Positions 9,907-21,118 of a DNA stretch of 64,000 nucleotides are shown here, one piece after another. The position numbers and the translations under genes are program-made. Source of the stretch: Haemonchus contortus. Taxonomy: Eukaryota > Nematoda > Chromadorea > Rhabditida > Trichostrongylidae. A model generated the notes under the pieces. The model saw nothing but the letters and a program-made list of their open reading frames with translations. It was not told the DNA's origin and made no database searches. The stretch covers positions 4,115,107 to 4,179,106 of the forward strand of contig LS997566.1 in the NCBI GenBank assembly GCA_000469685.2. Direction: 5' to 3'. Position 1 is the stretch's first letter; every line of letters begins with the position of its first letter.

Positions 9907-10865
9907 AAGTCGAAAAGGCGTAATTCAGAATATCAGAGAGTATGAGTGACCAAGGCTACGAGGGTAGGCCCGTTGAGGTTGTTGGCCGTTATTATTATAG
10001 AACTACTACTGCATCTACAAAAGTCTGGGTAGGCAACGAGCAGGGATTAGAGCGTCGGATCATGCTTGTGGTAATGTTTTATAATACTTGGCGTTAGCGC
10101 GGCAAAGTCGAAGTGGGGTTGATAGTCATGCCGGAGATATCAAGAAGAAAAAGAAGTGTAGGTTGTCTGGTTTCTGAATACGAATCAGAAAGAACTCTCA
10201 TCTCCTCGATAGTTATGGTATTCTCCTATCAATTACTGAGGCGTCACCCTTTTTTCCCTTTCATTCTTCTTTTGTACATTGTTATTTTAGATCGGTATTT
10301 GCGAGGAGAGAGAAAATTTAAAAAAAAAACCAATGCGAGAAAAAAAGGCGGAGAGAAAAACGCCTTCGTTAAGGGGAAGTTTCTTTTCATCAAATGCTTC
10401 CATGTGACCAGGGTATTGATGCAGCCACTAGGAAGTTGTCACCGCGTGGTACCTTCCGATTCCTGTCCCAGAAACAAGGCTGCCCCAGACCACTTTTTTC
10501 AGGGAGGGTTGTTTAGTGGTATTAACCGGCGGTCTTCATCGATGACCATGGCTTGTGAATACACTCTCCGTTCACCTAATATCTGAAATTCGGTGCGGTA
10601 CGTGTAATCGGTTTGAAAGGCCTGATTGGTTTCGGAATGGCCAATCTGAATTAGCTTCTCGGACCATATTAGTGGCGTTCAGGAAAGAAACGAACTCGAT
10701 GTGAAGCAGTCTTTTATTAAATTCATTCTTCAAAATGTACATAAAATCTATGTCACTCGGACTGGCCTTCCACTATTTCCCAACGTAGCTGTTCGGTGGA
10801 GGAGCGTATTCTGTAATAGCAACGTAATATATCGGAAAAACAGTACAATTAGTCGAAAAGAAAAA
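9907..10865. other. intergenic, nothing recognised
   Basis: A 157-codon open frame (10113-10586, plus) is lysine-rich in the middle through A-runs and shows no domain or signal peptide; I do not support it as a gene. The right end carries the polyadenylation signal of proline-rich gene 6 (10713-10718 on the minus strand). Confidence 0.4.
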
Positions 10866-11137
10866 CTAACGTGGAGGAGGAGGAGCATATACAGGAGGAG
10901 GTGCAGCACAACCACCTCCACATGGCGCGGGAGGAGGAGGAGGACAGGAGCAAGGCGGGGGAGGCGGAGGAGGCCTGAAGAAATCGTATGTATGTAGATC
11001 TGGGTAACACGTACCTGTATGAAAAAGTTAACTTACGCGCATCCACAACCACCACCTCCACCTCCACCGAGGAGGTTAAAGAGGAAAGCGTCTGTGGCTG
11101 AGAATACGAGGATTAGGCACAGAATAGATGTCTTCAT
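10866..11137 (-). CDS. secreted proline-rich protein, family member 6 (short)
   Basis: Exons 11037-11137 and 10866-10974 encode 69 residues, the shortest member; no long open frame reveals it. The leader MKTSILCLILVFSATDA is followed by FLFNLLGGGGGGGCGC, very like member 4. Donor GTAAGT, acceptor TTCTTCAG; the split codon is alanine. Exon 2 is PPPPPPPCSCPPPPPAPCGGGCAAPPP, ending VYAPPPPR. It keeps a six-cysteine Pro/Gly core but lacks the long Tyr/Ala repeat tail, so it may be close to the ancestral form. This Pro/Cys/Gly style is like N-terminal regions of nematode ground-like proteins, without that domain. A TATATAAG box lies at 11169-11176. Confidence 0.78.
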
Positions 11138-11544
11138 GGTTAGGTTGCTGAGTGATCAGAAAGCATAGCTTATATAGCATAGCACTAGGGTTTCAAGGCT
11201 GCAAATTGAATAGAAAATTCGCAATTCACAGTTCCGGTATTGAGAGATGTAGTCGCGCCAGAGCATAATATAATTGACTTAAGAGGGTGTGAAGCGATGA
11301 AACGAGTTCCGTATGCCAATCTCGTACAAAGGCCCCTCAAGTGGGCTTTATGTCAATGTTTCAACCTCCTTGCGATTCCGACCTTTCTGAAAGTCTAGAA
11401 TTGGTAAAGATCTGGTTAGTTGGCTCCCAATTATAATAGTTGCTCACTAAAGTTGCTCTACTTAGCCTACTTAGCCTGAGACTGTTAAAAATTTACTTGC
11501 CCTGAGCGGAATTGAGCAGGAGTCCCCTGAAAAGCGTGAAAAGT

Positions 11545-11830
11545 GGACCGAGGTGGTGTTGTAGCAAAGGGCCCACTAACAGCATGGTTCAGGATTGGTA
11601 TTCGATCTTGGATCGATACTCGCCCAGGTCAAAAAGGCATTCCATCCTTTAGTATCTGATGATTGTTACCAGACTCGTCTGGGAGGATAAAAGGGCTGAC
11701 TTGTACACCGAAAATAATTGTGTAGGCCACATATGCATTCAAAACGTCCTACAATTCTGGATGGAACTTGGGTGTGCAGTCTATCTTAGGAACGGGGTTG
11801 CTCAGAGAAGACCTCGGATTACAGGAAGAA
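11545..11830 (+). mobile_element. SINE copy
   Basis: Shares the SINE body: TTGGATCGATACTCGCCCA, GCATTCCATCCTTTAGTATC, CTGGGAGGATAAAAGGGCTGAC, TTGTACACCG and GTAGGCCACATATGCATTC. The B-box region is degenerate. It matches the copy at 18.4 kb most closely. Confidence 0.55.
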
Positions 11831-13009
11831 AGCAAAAGTCACGGTTGGTAGGTAACCCTTTGACGCCTGCTATAAGTTTTTACACAGTAGTTCGCATTTC
11901 TTCATTAAAAATGGTATAAAGGTTGTCTTCGACCACCCTTAGTATTGAGTAACACAATGGTGATGGTAATCGTCGCATGTATGTAATCAGCCTTTTTTTC
12001 TCGAATTGAAGGCATGAGAGGGCAATTTAGGTAGTCACGGTCACCTTGTTTCGAGATCACAAACTTATAGCGGTCTCTGCGTATACGGCTCATTCTATCA
12101 GCCCGGTACCATTTCGCCTGTTGTAGAAGAGTCGATCGAACTTTATGATTCAAACATGACCACCACTTGAACTGTCCCTCTCTCTTTCTGTGACTGGCCC
12201 AAAAAGCTACAATTGTTGGAGTGAAATAGTAGGTTCTGTAGGATCAGAAAAACTTCAGTTGGTAAGTTTCTCTGTTGGCCAACATACTATATTTTTTGCA
12301 TTGTATGATTCTGTTTTGACCGTTTTTTTACAGTTCTGATTGAAATCACACGACATGCTTGTCCTTCATAGGATTCGTCACATTTCGTGGAAATCACTGA
12401 GACGCAGCGATTAAGTTGTGACATGACGCTGACGCTCGACTAAGTGGACAAGTTTCACGGGAATCTTAAGCGGGCGTCATCCAGTTCTCCGAAATACGCC
12501 CAGGCAATCGACCTGTCCGTGGAAGCTTACCTGCATTCTGGCCACCTCGTCATTCAACGTCATTCTTCATGCGGTACGCTTGGCACTTGGTCGTTCCTCA
12601 GTGCTTATGGCATTTCTTTTCAATGAGTGACTCCTTTCCAGGACTTACCCCTTTAGGATTTTCTCCCTCACTGAACTTCCTTGATTCATTTATTAACGAA
12701 TGCTATACGCTTTCGACGCAACACGCCATTTTCTGCTAGCTTTTTCGTGGCGATTGTTCCCAAACTGATGGCAAAAAACGGTGAACTACACTGTTTCCAT
12801 AGCCTACCAGGAGCGAGTTAGGTGCGAGCTTGGAAAAAGGATCCTTAGGCAAATTTCCTTGATTTCAAAAAATTGATGAGCTCACAAACACTATCAAACA
12901 AACGTCCCATTTCAAAATAACCCCGGAATCTCCAGAACTGCAAACAGTAACAGCTTCTAAGACACCCACACAAAGGAGAGAACAAGTTTTTTGAATAGGT
13001 AAGTACATG
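11831..13009. other. intergenic, 3' flank of the phosphatase gene
   Basis: No exons recognised. Open frames at 11905-12153 and 12444-12626 have no features. A minus-strand AATAAA lies near 12687, about 320 bases from the phosphatase stop codon, and could be its polyadenylation signal. Confidence 0.35.
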
Positions 13010-16000
13010 TTATTGACAAGGTGGAGCACCAGGAGATCCCATGGAAGTGGCCACAATCTTTGGCTGAGGTTTTGCACAGGAAGGGCGAAAAACATCGAAC
13101 GAACACTGAAATTATAACGTCTCCTAGATAGAAACTTAATACCATCTGAAAAGACTAGCACCTGCAAGTTTTCATCAACTGTCATCATGGCAGCGGCATT
13201 ATCGAATTGGCCACAATAATGAGGAGCCGAAAAAATAGTCTGAAATGACTGGCTTTTCAACAAACGTACATATGAGCAGATGGAGTAGGGCAGAAAAAAA
13301 CTGTTACCACAAGCTTTCTCCCTCCAAAGAACTCGTAGCCATCTTGGACAACTTGGTGGGCTCGAGCAACCTGGAAAGGAGCTAATCCTATCCGGCAGCG
13401 CCAACAACAGCCCAGCAAAGCTTGGAGGAATTTCTCACTAAGTCGATGTTGAGGAGTTGACAGTACTTAGCCAGAATATCGGGCCCAAATCCATATGAAG
13501 CACCACGAATGTTTGCCTTAATACGTGAACTAAAGCCTGCTACCACACGTTAATATCCGGAACGACAATCAGACTTAATGACATAGGTACAACAAAATCC
13601 ATGAAAGGAAATCCCAATACTGCTAAAGCTTGTCACAGTTGGGCCTCAAAAAGTGATACCCCTCCTATCTCCTGAAACTCTTGGTTACTATGTAATGCTA
13701 CAGAGCTAGGAATGTACCAAAAAAGTAAAAGAGTTCGTAGTAATGACTTTGTGGGGAAATGAAGAGTGGTAGCAGGTGGAGCAAGGTGAGATAAGGATTA
13801 CGGTGGTGTACTGAGAATGAATTGTGTCAGGTGCGAAAGGGTGGCCTTCATGTCATCCGAGGACAGCGTTCGATTCGTAGTTTCGATTTTCTGCAATCGC
13901 TGGAATTTAGATTTTCATCCCTTCCTTACCTGGAAGCCGTTCAGCCCAATCACTGGATCGGCCCAAAGTAGGTCCATTTCCAGAGTTGCTCCCAGTGCGT
14001 CAGTAGGTCTAAGAAAAAACATTGAGGAGAAGAAAGTAGTTCGAACCTCAAATTATAGCCTACTATTGACAACTGGCTTGGCGATGTTGGAGAACTGTGG
14101 GGTTAGGTAGCAGTTGAGGTTCACCTGGTTATATTTCTGAGTTGATCCAATGACTGCAAGTGAGGTGACAGTCCACCATGCATACAGAGAATTTTATCAC
14201 TAACAAGGGCTGTCAGGGGCATTACACAGAAAACGTCCTGAAGAGGCAAGGGAAGATTATGCCTGCCTACATTCCTTCATGTGGTTGGCTCAACACCCAA
14301 CGAATGTACGGCAAGATGATCTGGTAGTTGACCACCTACAACTGCACGAGTTCCCAAGCTTGGTAGGAAAGTCTGCACCTGAAATGCCTGCCACATTCGT
14401 TGGCTTTGATAGCGCCTATTGCATTCTTCGTAGAATCCGTAGGCACGGTTGACGTTAGCACATTCGTGGTTTCCTCGTAGCAGGAAGAAATTCTTCGGAA
14501 ACCTCAGCTGGAAAAGTCTTTCCAACAAAAACGTCTGATACGCCAAAACTGTGACGCCGTACGAAGGCTCACTAGAAGTCTTATCAAAGGTTGTTATTAC
14601 TTATTTCTTTGAAGGGAGGTGGCACTATTCTTGAACCTGAGTACCCGCTTGACCCACTGGAACTGCTTAACCTCAGAAGATAAGCACACCTTATATGCAC
14701 TTACCTTATATGCAATCATTAGGAGTATTACTTCAAGATTTTGCTTCCCTCTATCCACATAATCACCCAAGAACAAGTAATTCGATAGTGGTGGAAATCC
14801 ACCCTGAAATAAGGATTTGTCTCCGAGAACGAGTGCTAATTGACATCGTTTGAAGGCTATTCCACTGAAGAGTCAGATAAAATTCCTTAGAGAATGCTTT
14901 TGTAAGCTCGGCAAGTGATGACAGTTCTCCTGCGACTACGTCGCAACTCTCACTTCGAACGTCCGAATTATCAGACATTGGTTCCCGGTAAGGTACCAAA
15001 GGCAGCCCTTAATACTTCATCTAACGTTGAGGCCTCGATTGAGATTAAGGCTTTGATTTCTATTCTACATCCAGGTTTTATGCAATTCAGGCCTCTCTAG
15101 AAGACCCTGGGGGCGGTTGATTTCTATTCGCAGTACTCTAGAAGATCTGCTAAGTATGATTCCAATGGTTAGAGAAACAGAAGGGTGGAATCACAAATAG
15201 GGCCAACCTTGTTAAAAAGCCTTAAAAGGTCAATATACTGCCCATGAGTATCGCCACATATTTTAACAGGTGAATCAAGTTCTACCATCGGAGGTTGAGA
15301 CAGAAACATCTCACGAGCTTTACCTGCAATAATGATTACTAAATGACTTTAGCCATCAGTTGCAATGTAAAAAGTATGAGTATCAGTTGTAAACAGGCAG
15401 ACTACTTCATAGGTATTGATTGGCAAAGCATGGAAGTCCCGCCCACTAATCGTGGGCGGGATGTGATACTTGGGATGATGTTTCCTAGGCATGTCCCACC
15501 GCTTCAGATGTCAATCATTCTTGAAAGGAAGGCTGTTAGTTTGAGACAACTGCCCGTTTCCATAATACCCATGCAGATATCGGGGACTGAATGATTGTCA
15601 GGGAACCGATTCAATGAGTGAGCATCATTCTATTAGGATGAGTCGATCGGAATGGAGTAAATCCTTCCTCATGAATTTCTGTTCAGAGAGATTTCAAGAA
15701 GGGAGTTTTGATCCTCAAGACAGGCTAGGTTTGCTGAAGCGTTCATCAATAAGCTCACCTAGTACTTCCATTATATCGTTTTCAGAAACCGTTTTCGTGA
15801 GTCCCTTATCTGGGAGACCCACATTAAGTAGGTTAGTAATCAATTGAGTAGGGTCCATGACTGAAAGGGGAATCTTTGTAGTCAGAAATTTGAAGTCATA
15901 CAATGTATTTCAATGAAATTTGCGCAATCACTTGGAGGAAGCAGCTGAAAAGTCCTCAGAACGTCACATTTTTCCTGGTTTCGTGAAAGTATGAACACCA

Positions 16001-16191
16001 GTAAACTCACTTTCGTATTTGGTATTTATCTGTAGAACAACCACGTATAAGGTATAAAAGTATAGAGGTGATCCCTACCACGACTATCCAATACCGTAGA
16101 CGTTATCTTCGATATTATCAATAAAAACAATCAATGGATGATTTCCACTTTCATTCGTTGTAACGTGGGTAGTGGCTGGAGGCTCAGACAT
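13010..16191 (-). CDS. PP1-type serine/threonine protein phosphatase, catalytic subunit-like
   Basis: Eleven exons on the minus strand: 16095-16191, 15759-15860, 15208-15323, 14705-14803, 14379-14507, 14125-14237, 13930-14008, 13439-13516, 13308-13370, 13162-13239, 13010-13105, giving 349 residues; all phases agree. Starting at the internal Met (15858), just after a TTTCAG acceptor, gives 316, the usual PP1 length. Every metallophosphatase motif is present in order: [34 protein letters not shown] and [12 protein letters not shown]. Metal ligands and catalytic His are kept. Two changes stand out: Ile to Thr in GD(I)HG and Asn to His in SAP(N)YCG. The C-terminus CSFDVFRPS matches PP1, followed by a short Pro-rich tail. 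It removes phosphate from Ser/Thr; nematodes carry many PP1 paralogues, often sperm-expressed, so a germline role is possible but unproven. Confidence 0.88.
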
Positions 16192-19100
16192 GCTCTACGA
16201 AGGTGATCCCCTGGCGTTTTTCCACATTGAATTCTACTTTCGGACGAGATAATTAGACGATAAGGAGAACAACGCCATTACAGTATTCTTGTTGTTTATT
16301 TTGATTTATGATGCGGTATCAATCTCTAGCTGTCGGGATGGGAACACTACTGTGCTCAAGGTGAGCGGAAGGTTTTACCAACATGAACTAGATCAAGTAG
16401 TTACCTATTCTTCAGACAGATCAAGAAGTTTGCACATTCACTCGACAACTGACCAGCGATTGCAAAACGGAAGGATCTCCAGTATATGGAATAGACAAGA
16501 ACTTAACGGTACACTGAATTTCGTAGCAGCTAGGGGCCCAGCCGAATCCCTCAGCTTGGTCGTTATCTCTTCCAGTTAGCAAATGAACGCAGTTGATAGA
16601 GGTGATAGAAAGGCATAGCTCACTTGATTCTGCCATGAAGGTTGTGGTACCCTTAAGCTCGACCTCCTTGGTGGTCCCAAGACGTTACTCCTCAGCCAAG
16701 GATGGGTCGTGGGCCAAACAGTAATTCTACATTTTAGGGCGACAAATGTGAAGTGTCTAGCAACTTTACGCTCAGATGCCATTGTATGAGCAACATGTGC
16801 AACTCCGACGAAGCAGCAATGCAGGCAAGTTCAAAGTGGCAGTCTAGAAGGGACGCACAGAGCACATAATGGCCTTCTGGTTACTCAACTGTAACTGAAC
16901 TCTAAATTGAAGTGAAATCGTCATGTTCCAGGCATTCATTCAACACCATCTGGAAGCGGACACCGGATGTTTCTGTCCGGAATCATTCTGCTATCTCTAC
17001 CTCATCTGCTACCTACAGAAAAGTGGTAATCGATGGTGGCCAAACATGCATGCAATGACCTTGATATTTCTGGAAAAGGCTCCTTGGGCTGAAAATAGAA
17101 CTTGTTTCGAGAAGCTGGGATGCTAAAATATATGATCTTGACACATCTATGGTAGACCTAGTTTCGTGATTGTTGGCCGGAACATAGAAATGGACGTATC
17201 CCAAGAATCTCCCCAGGCCACGTAATGTGAAGCAGTGAATTTGGGATAGTGTCAGGTGTCGCTAGGCATCAGGCCCATGATCCAGGGTTCAATCACCCCC
17301 AGCACAGGCCTTCCATCCTTTTTAGTCTGTGAATTGGCATCAGACTGGTTTCACAGCATAAAGTTCTTGGCAGAGCATCTTGTTCGGTCCTTCCACTACC
17401 GAAAATGTGCATATCATTCCTCTGCTTCTTTATTTGCCTTGTTTGTCAAAAGATTAAAAGGGTTAGGTTGTTATAAATCAAGGGAGATGAGAATATGAAT
17501 GGAGGTGAAACGGGAGTCTTTGTAGTGTAGTGAATAGCGATGGTAGAGAGTCTGGATCAAACCTCGATGCTTTGTCCACACTTAAGATCCTCTGTGATGA
17601 GCACTCTGAATGATATGCTCATTTTCGGTAGTGGAAGGACCGAACAAGATGCTCAGCGAAGAACTTTATGCTGCGAAACCAGTCTGATGCCAATTCACAG
17701 ACTAAAAAGGATGGAAGGCCTGTGCTAGGGGTGATTGAACCCTGAATCATGAGCCTGATACCTAGGGATACCTGACACTATCCCAAATTCACTGCTTCAC
17801 ATTATGTGGCCTGGGGAGATTCTTGAGTAGTGTCTAAAAAGTGCTTCTTGTATTGAAGTTAAGTACTGATTTCTGGTTGCTAGAGGCTCTAAATGAAAAC
17901 CTGTTCCCCTAGAGTGACTTTCTGTCCCAGATAGTCCTTGAGAAGTTTTGCTTCACCCCAACACCAATGTATAAATGTTAGTTTAAAATTGAACTTTATT
18001 AATTCCAGGCTTCCACAATCGTACAGGAGCTTTAAGGTCAAGCAAGGTGAATATTTGACCGTCTTTTTTCTGTAACATGAAGAGTCGAGATTTAATAATG
18101 AGAATCAAGCACAAATAGGACCGTTTTAAAAAACACTTTCCTTAAGCTGCTCCTCCGACCGAAGCTAGTGAAACTAAAAACCGGCTAACACTATAGGGAA
18201 CGGCGTACCAATGGTGTACGGCAGTGGAGCGGCAATAACAATTGTCCAGAAAACAAGGGTACTTCAGCTACCAATTGCAGAGTCATGATATTGTTGGATC
18301 TGGGGAAGAAGGTCTATAGGCTCACTTCACTTCTCTAGACCTCTAACTAGTAACTGTGGGCAGAAGTGATGTGGTGGTAAGTTGTGCTGTGTCCCAGACA
18401 GACCCAGTGGGTGAGGGATTCGAATCTTAGATCGATATACATATGCCTAGGTCAACCAAGCTTTTCATCCCTTCGGGATCGAGTAATTGGTATTAGAGTT
18501 GTCTGGGAGGATAAAGCACTGACTCCTACATCGGCTGACCACCACAAGTCATTGTGGGCCATACACGCGTCCAGTACGCAGCTATGATCTTAATTGGAAG
18601 TCGAATGCACGGGCGCATCCCTCAGACGGGATAGGTTAACCCCCCCCCCCCCCCCCTCCAGACTTTACTCTTTATCCCTTAGCCAGACTCTGTTTCTATA
18701 ACTTGATGATTATATTTCTACAAAGTTGTTCAGCTGTTTGGGTAGCCGCAAGCACAATGAATTCCGATTGATTCAGTTGGCTATCCTTTAGACCTTGTCG
18801 CCTCCAACAGAGCTTGGAAATCCGAAAAAACATATCTCCTGAGCACTTCTATTCATACAATCTCACGGGTTTGCTAAGTCAGAGGCATGCATTCATTTGT
18901 GAAAGGGATTGGAACCCGTAATTATTCCTTGCCTTATTAGGCCCTATTTCTCAGCACCAACTTATTACCTGTCCCTGAAAGGCATCCAGTCCTCCTGCGT
19001 TTTCATTGATAGAAAGTGAGCTGTTACAGTTCCATGGAGCATACGAGAATTTACTTAGCGAAAGGAATTCCAAAAAGCGAAAATATGCAAAGTCAATCCA

Positions 19101-19328
19101 CTCAGAGGAAAGGTAATATTCTTCGTTTTTCTTTTTCTCCTCATTTTTTCTTTCGAAAGATTCTGAAGTGTTAATGCCATTTTCAGCCCCATGTTCTTCA
19201 CAGTGGTTGGAGTGGTCGTTTTTATTCATCTCTTATTGATAATCGGCCTTATCGCTATAGTCTGGAAGCGAGATAATGGAAATGCAAAACAAACCTTGGC
19301 AGAATCAATGACCAGTATAGCGGAATGA
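16190..19328 (+). CDS. Ly6/ET-like single-pass membrane protein
   Basis: Proposed exons 16190-16202, 16284-16360, 16416-16508, 16738-16824, 19030-19112 and 19187-19328 give 164 residues with all phases consistent. The start is a signal peptide (MLYEVFLLFILIYDAVS), then a cysteine-rich ectodomain: SSC, EVC, SDC, DKC and the closing block LRCHCMSNMCNSD. The C-x-C-x4-CN ending is the hallmark of three-finger (Ly6/uPAR, activin-receptor, nematode ET) domains; two N-glycosylation sites (NTT, NFT) and NLT are present. The last exons give a basic stretch, one membrane segment (VVGVVVFIHLLLIIGLIAIVW) and a 20-residue cytoplasmic tail. The fourth donor is GC (CAG|GCAAGT). AATAAA lies at 19429-19434. 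The 13-base first exon and the 2.2-kb intron joining to exon 5 are the weakest parts; a further exon near 16932-17033 is possible. Confidence 0.55.
17202..17825. repeat. long inverted repeat (foldback) carrying SINE-related sequence
   Basis: Left arm 17202-17417 and right arm 17608-17825 are near-perfect reverse complements (for example CAAGAATCTCCCCAGGCCAC against GTGGCCTGGGGAGATTCTTG), around a 190-base loop. The arms contain SINE words such as GGCCTTCCATCCTTTTTAGTC. The element lies in the large intron of the Ly6-like gene. Confidence 0.8.
18360..18660 (+). mobile_element. SINE copy ending in a 17-base C run
   Basis: Contains GGATTCGAATCTTAGATCGATA (B-box region), CCAAGCTTTTCATCCCTTCGGG, GTCTGGGAGGATAAAGCACTGAC, CAAGTCATTGTGGGCC and AATTGGAAGTCGAATGCACGG. 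A C homopolymer at 18640-18656 is followed by CCAGACTTTACT, the same flank as the copy at 5.2 kb. It lies in an intron of the Ly6-like gene. Confidence 0.6.
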
Positions 19329-20891
19329 CAAATCAGTTGTGACCGTATTTTGTAAACAAATGACAATTTCTGGGAAAAATCAATTTTGTTTTTGGTATTA
19401 TTAACTTAAAGCTTTGTGAAATGGTCGTAATAAAATGTGATTGTGATATAAATGGAAAGATTTGCTTTGAAAATATTTATTTTACGTAGCGATGCAAGTT
19501 GCCCGTCCCTGACAATGTTTCTTAGGCCGCTCCACCAAAAGGGAACTCGTGCAAGGTTGTACACACTAGAGGAGGAAAGGGCAGCGTGGGATCTTCCATT
19601 GAGTAACTAAGTTCAAGAGGGACGACATTGGTTGCTTTCATAGTCCGCCGGCCGGGCAGGTGGACTGTGAAAGCAGCCATTGCCAACAAGGATGGTCCAG
19701 AAGTCGGATGTCTCCTACCATCATCCCCCAAGCGCTGTATCCTTCTGCTGGAAAGACTGGTGATTGCAGACGGCACAGGTTCCGCCATAGTAACCGATGT
19801 CGTTTCGTCTCCCTGCTGTAATAGCAACACAGTTTTCCAGCCTCCACCAAGTTATTCCCCTACACTCGGACAGCTACCGGGCAAGGAGCCAGGGTAGGGT
19901 TCTGGTGATGATTAGCGGAAGGCCCTGCTAGAACCGAGGGGTCCGGGAACTTCTCCCCTAACACGGCGTCGCACACGCCACACCCGCCACCTATCGCAGG
20001 ATTGCGATGGAAGATTGGAGCGCGCTATTTGTGAGGTAGAGAGTCCTTTAATTATTTGAATTGGCTGGCCGCTCTTTTCAATTCCAATGCGGTCTTGATT
20101 GTCTTTTATATAGGAGGAGTCATTTTAATTAATCAAGTCTAATAAACATGAAAACTAAAAAGAAACAGAAGAAAAAACGATAAAATCCAATGAAAAAGCA
20201 AGCCAGTCAAGGAAAAATATAGCGTTCTATCGATTGGCGGGAGGCGGGGTGAGTACGGTAATTGCAGTGACATTTGCCGCATGCCGCAAGGGAGAATGCC
20301 GCGATAGGGGAGAAGCTCCGTTACCCTAGAACCGAGCATTGTCAAATTCCCATTGACGTGATAGCATATCGATTTCAGAGGGAAAAAGTGAAAAGGAGAC
20401 ATCCATCCTAACTAGGATGGCGGTGGACAGGAAGACGTGATCAAAGGATCCGAGTAGATCTTGCAGATTACCTTCTCCATTACTCTTCGAAATTCAGTAA
20501 CGATTCCGTCAGAACGGCGAAAGCAGACTCTCCTAGCATTGAAATTGACGGAGCTCCGCCGGGCATTGTGATCGCCTCTCCATTCTCGTCGGTTTCGACC
20601 GAAAAGGAAGCACTTCAAAAACATGTTTTCTTGATTGTCCATTTATCCTTACATCCATCAGCAGGGTGAGCCTCAAACTGCGGGTGAGAGTGTTTCATTT
20701 CAATGTGAGCGGTCATGTTGCCAACTCGGCTCCGTTTTCTGGGGCTGTCACGAACCAGTAAGCTCTTGATCATTCCAGGAAGTAAGTGGAAGTACTACTC
20801 CTTAGTGCGAACTTTCAGTTACGCGTTCATTACGACGACTAGCAAGTACAGATAAGGTATGTACTCCTTGAATTCGTAACAGACTCGGAAA
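19329..20891. other. intergenic, repeat-bearing
   Basis: After the polyadenylation signal of the Ly6-like gene I find no exon chain. Open frames at 19522-19897 overlap on both strands and have no features. A 50-base segment at 20277-20330 recurs at 49496-49550. Confidence 0.35.
20277..20330 (+). repeat. dispersed repeat, copy at 20.3 kb
   Basis: CCGCATGCCGCAAGGGAGAATGCCG and the following GATAGGGGAGAAG...CTTACCC-type sequence recur at 49496-49550 with a few substitutions. The full extent of the family cannot be judged from two copies. Confidence 0.5.
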
Positions 20892-21118
20892 CTACCACTC
20901 GAAAGGACTTATGTGATGAAGTTTGCCGGAGATCCTCTCGAAGGAGGTTCTTGAAGTGTAATCACCATAGATAAACTGGATGACGATAGCTATACCCCGC
21001 TCCCAGACAAGGCTCACCGCAAAAAACTCACCAGAATGGGCTATTCCTATGACAGAGCTTCCAATTCCAATATTTCTACTGCGATGGTAGTAGTGTAACA
21101 CACTGATGCAAGAAAAGC
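20892..21118 (-). pseudogene. possible nematode 7TM receptor fragment
   Basis: After an acceptor-like TTGCATCAG near 21108, the minus strand reads VLHYYHRSRNIGIGS, then FFAVSLVWERGIAIVI, then YGDYTSRTSFERIS. A hydrophobic helix ending in ER with a following basic/aromatic loop resembles the third membrane segment of nematode Sre/Srab-type chemoreceptors. No other exon of such a gene could be found nearby, so this is either a fragment or a chance frame. Confidence 0.22.

Noticed and set aside
10113..10586. A 157-codon plus-strand open frame.
   Set aside because: Low-complexity Lys stretch from A runs, no domain, no signal peptide and no convincing start context.
14277..14378. A frame after WQAFQ in the phosphatase that seemed to decay into a degenerate MHGG-like sequence, suggesting a pseudogene.
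   Set aside because: It is intron read-through. Splicing at CAG|GTGCAG to the exon at 14125-14237 restores a perfect CMHGGLSP motif and the correct phase.
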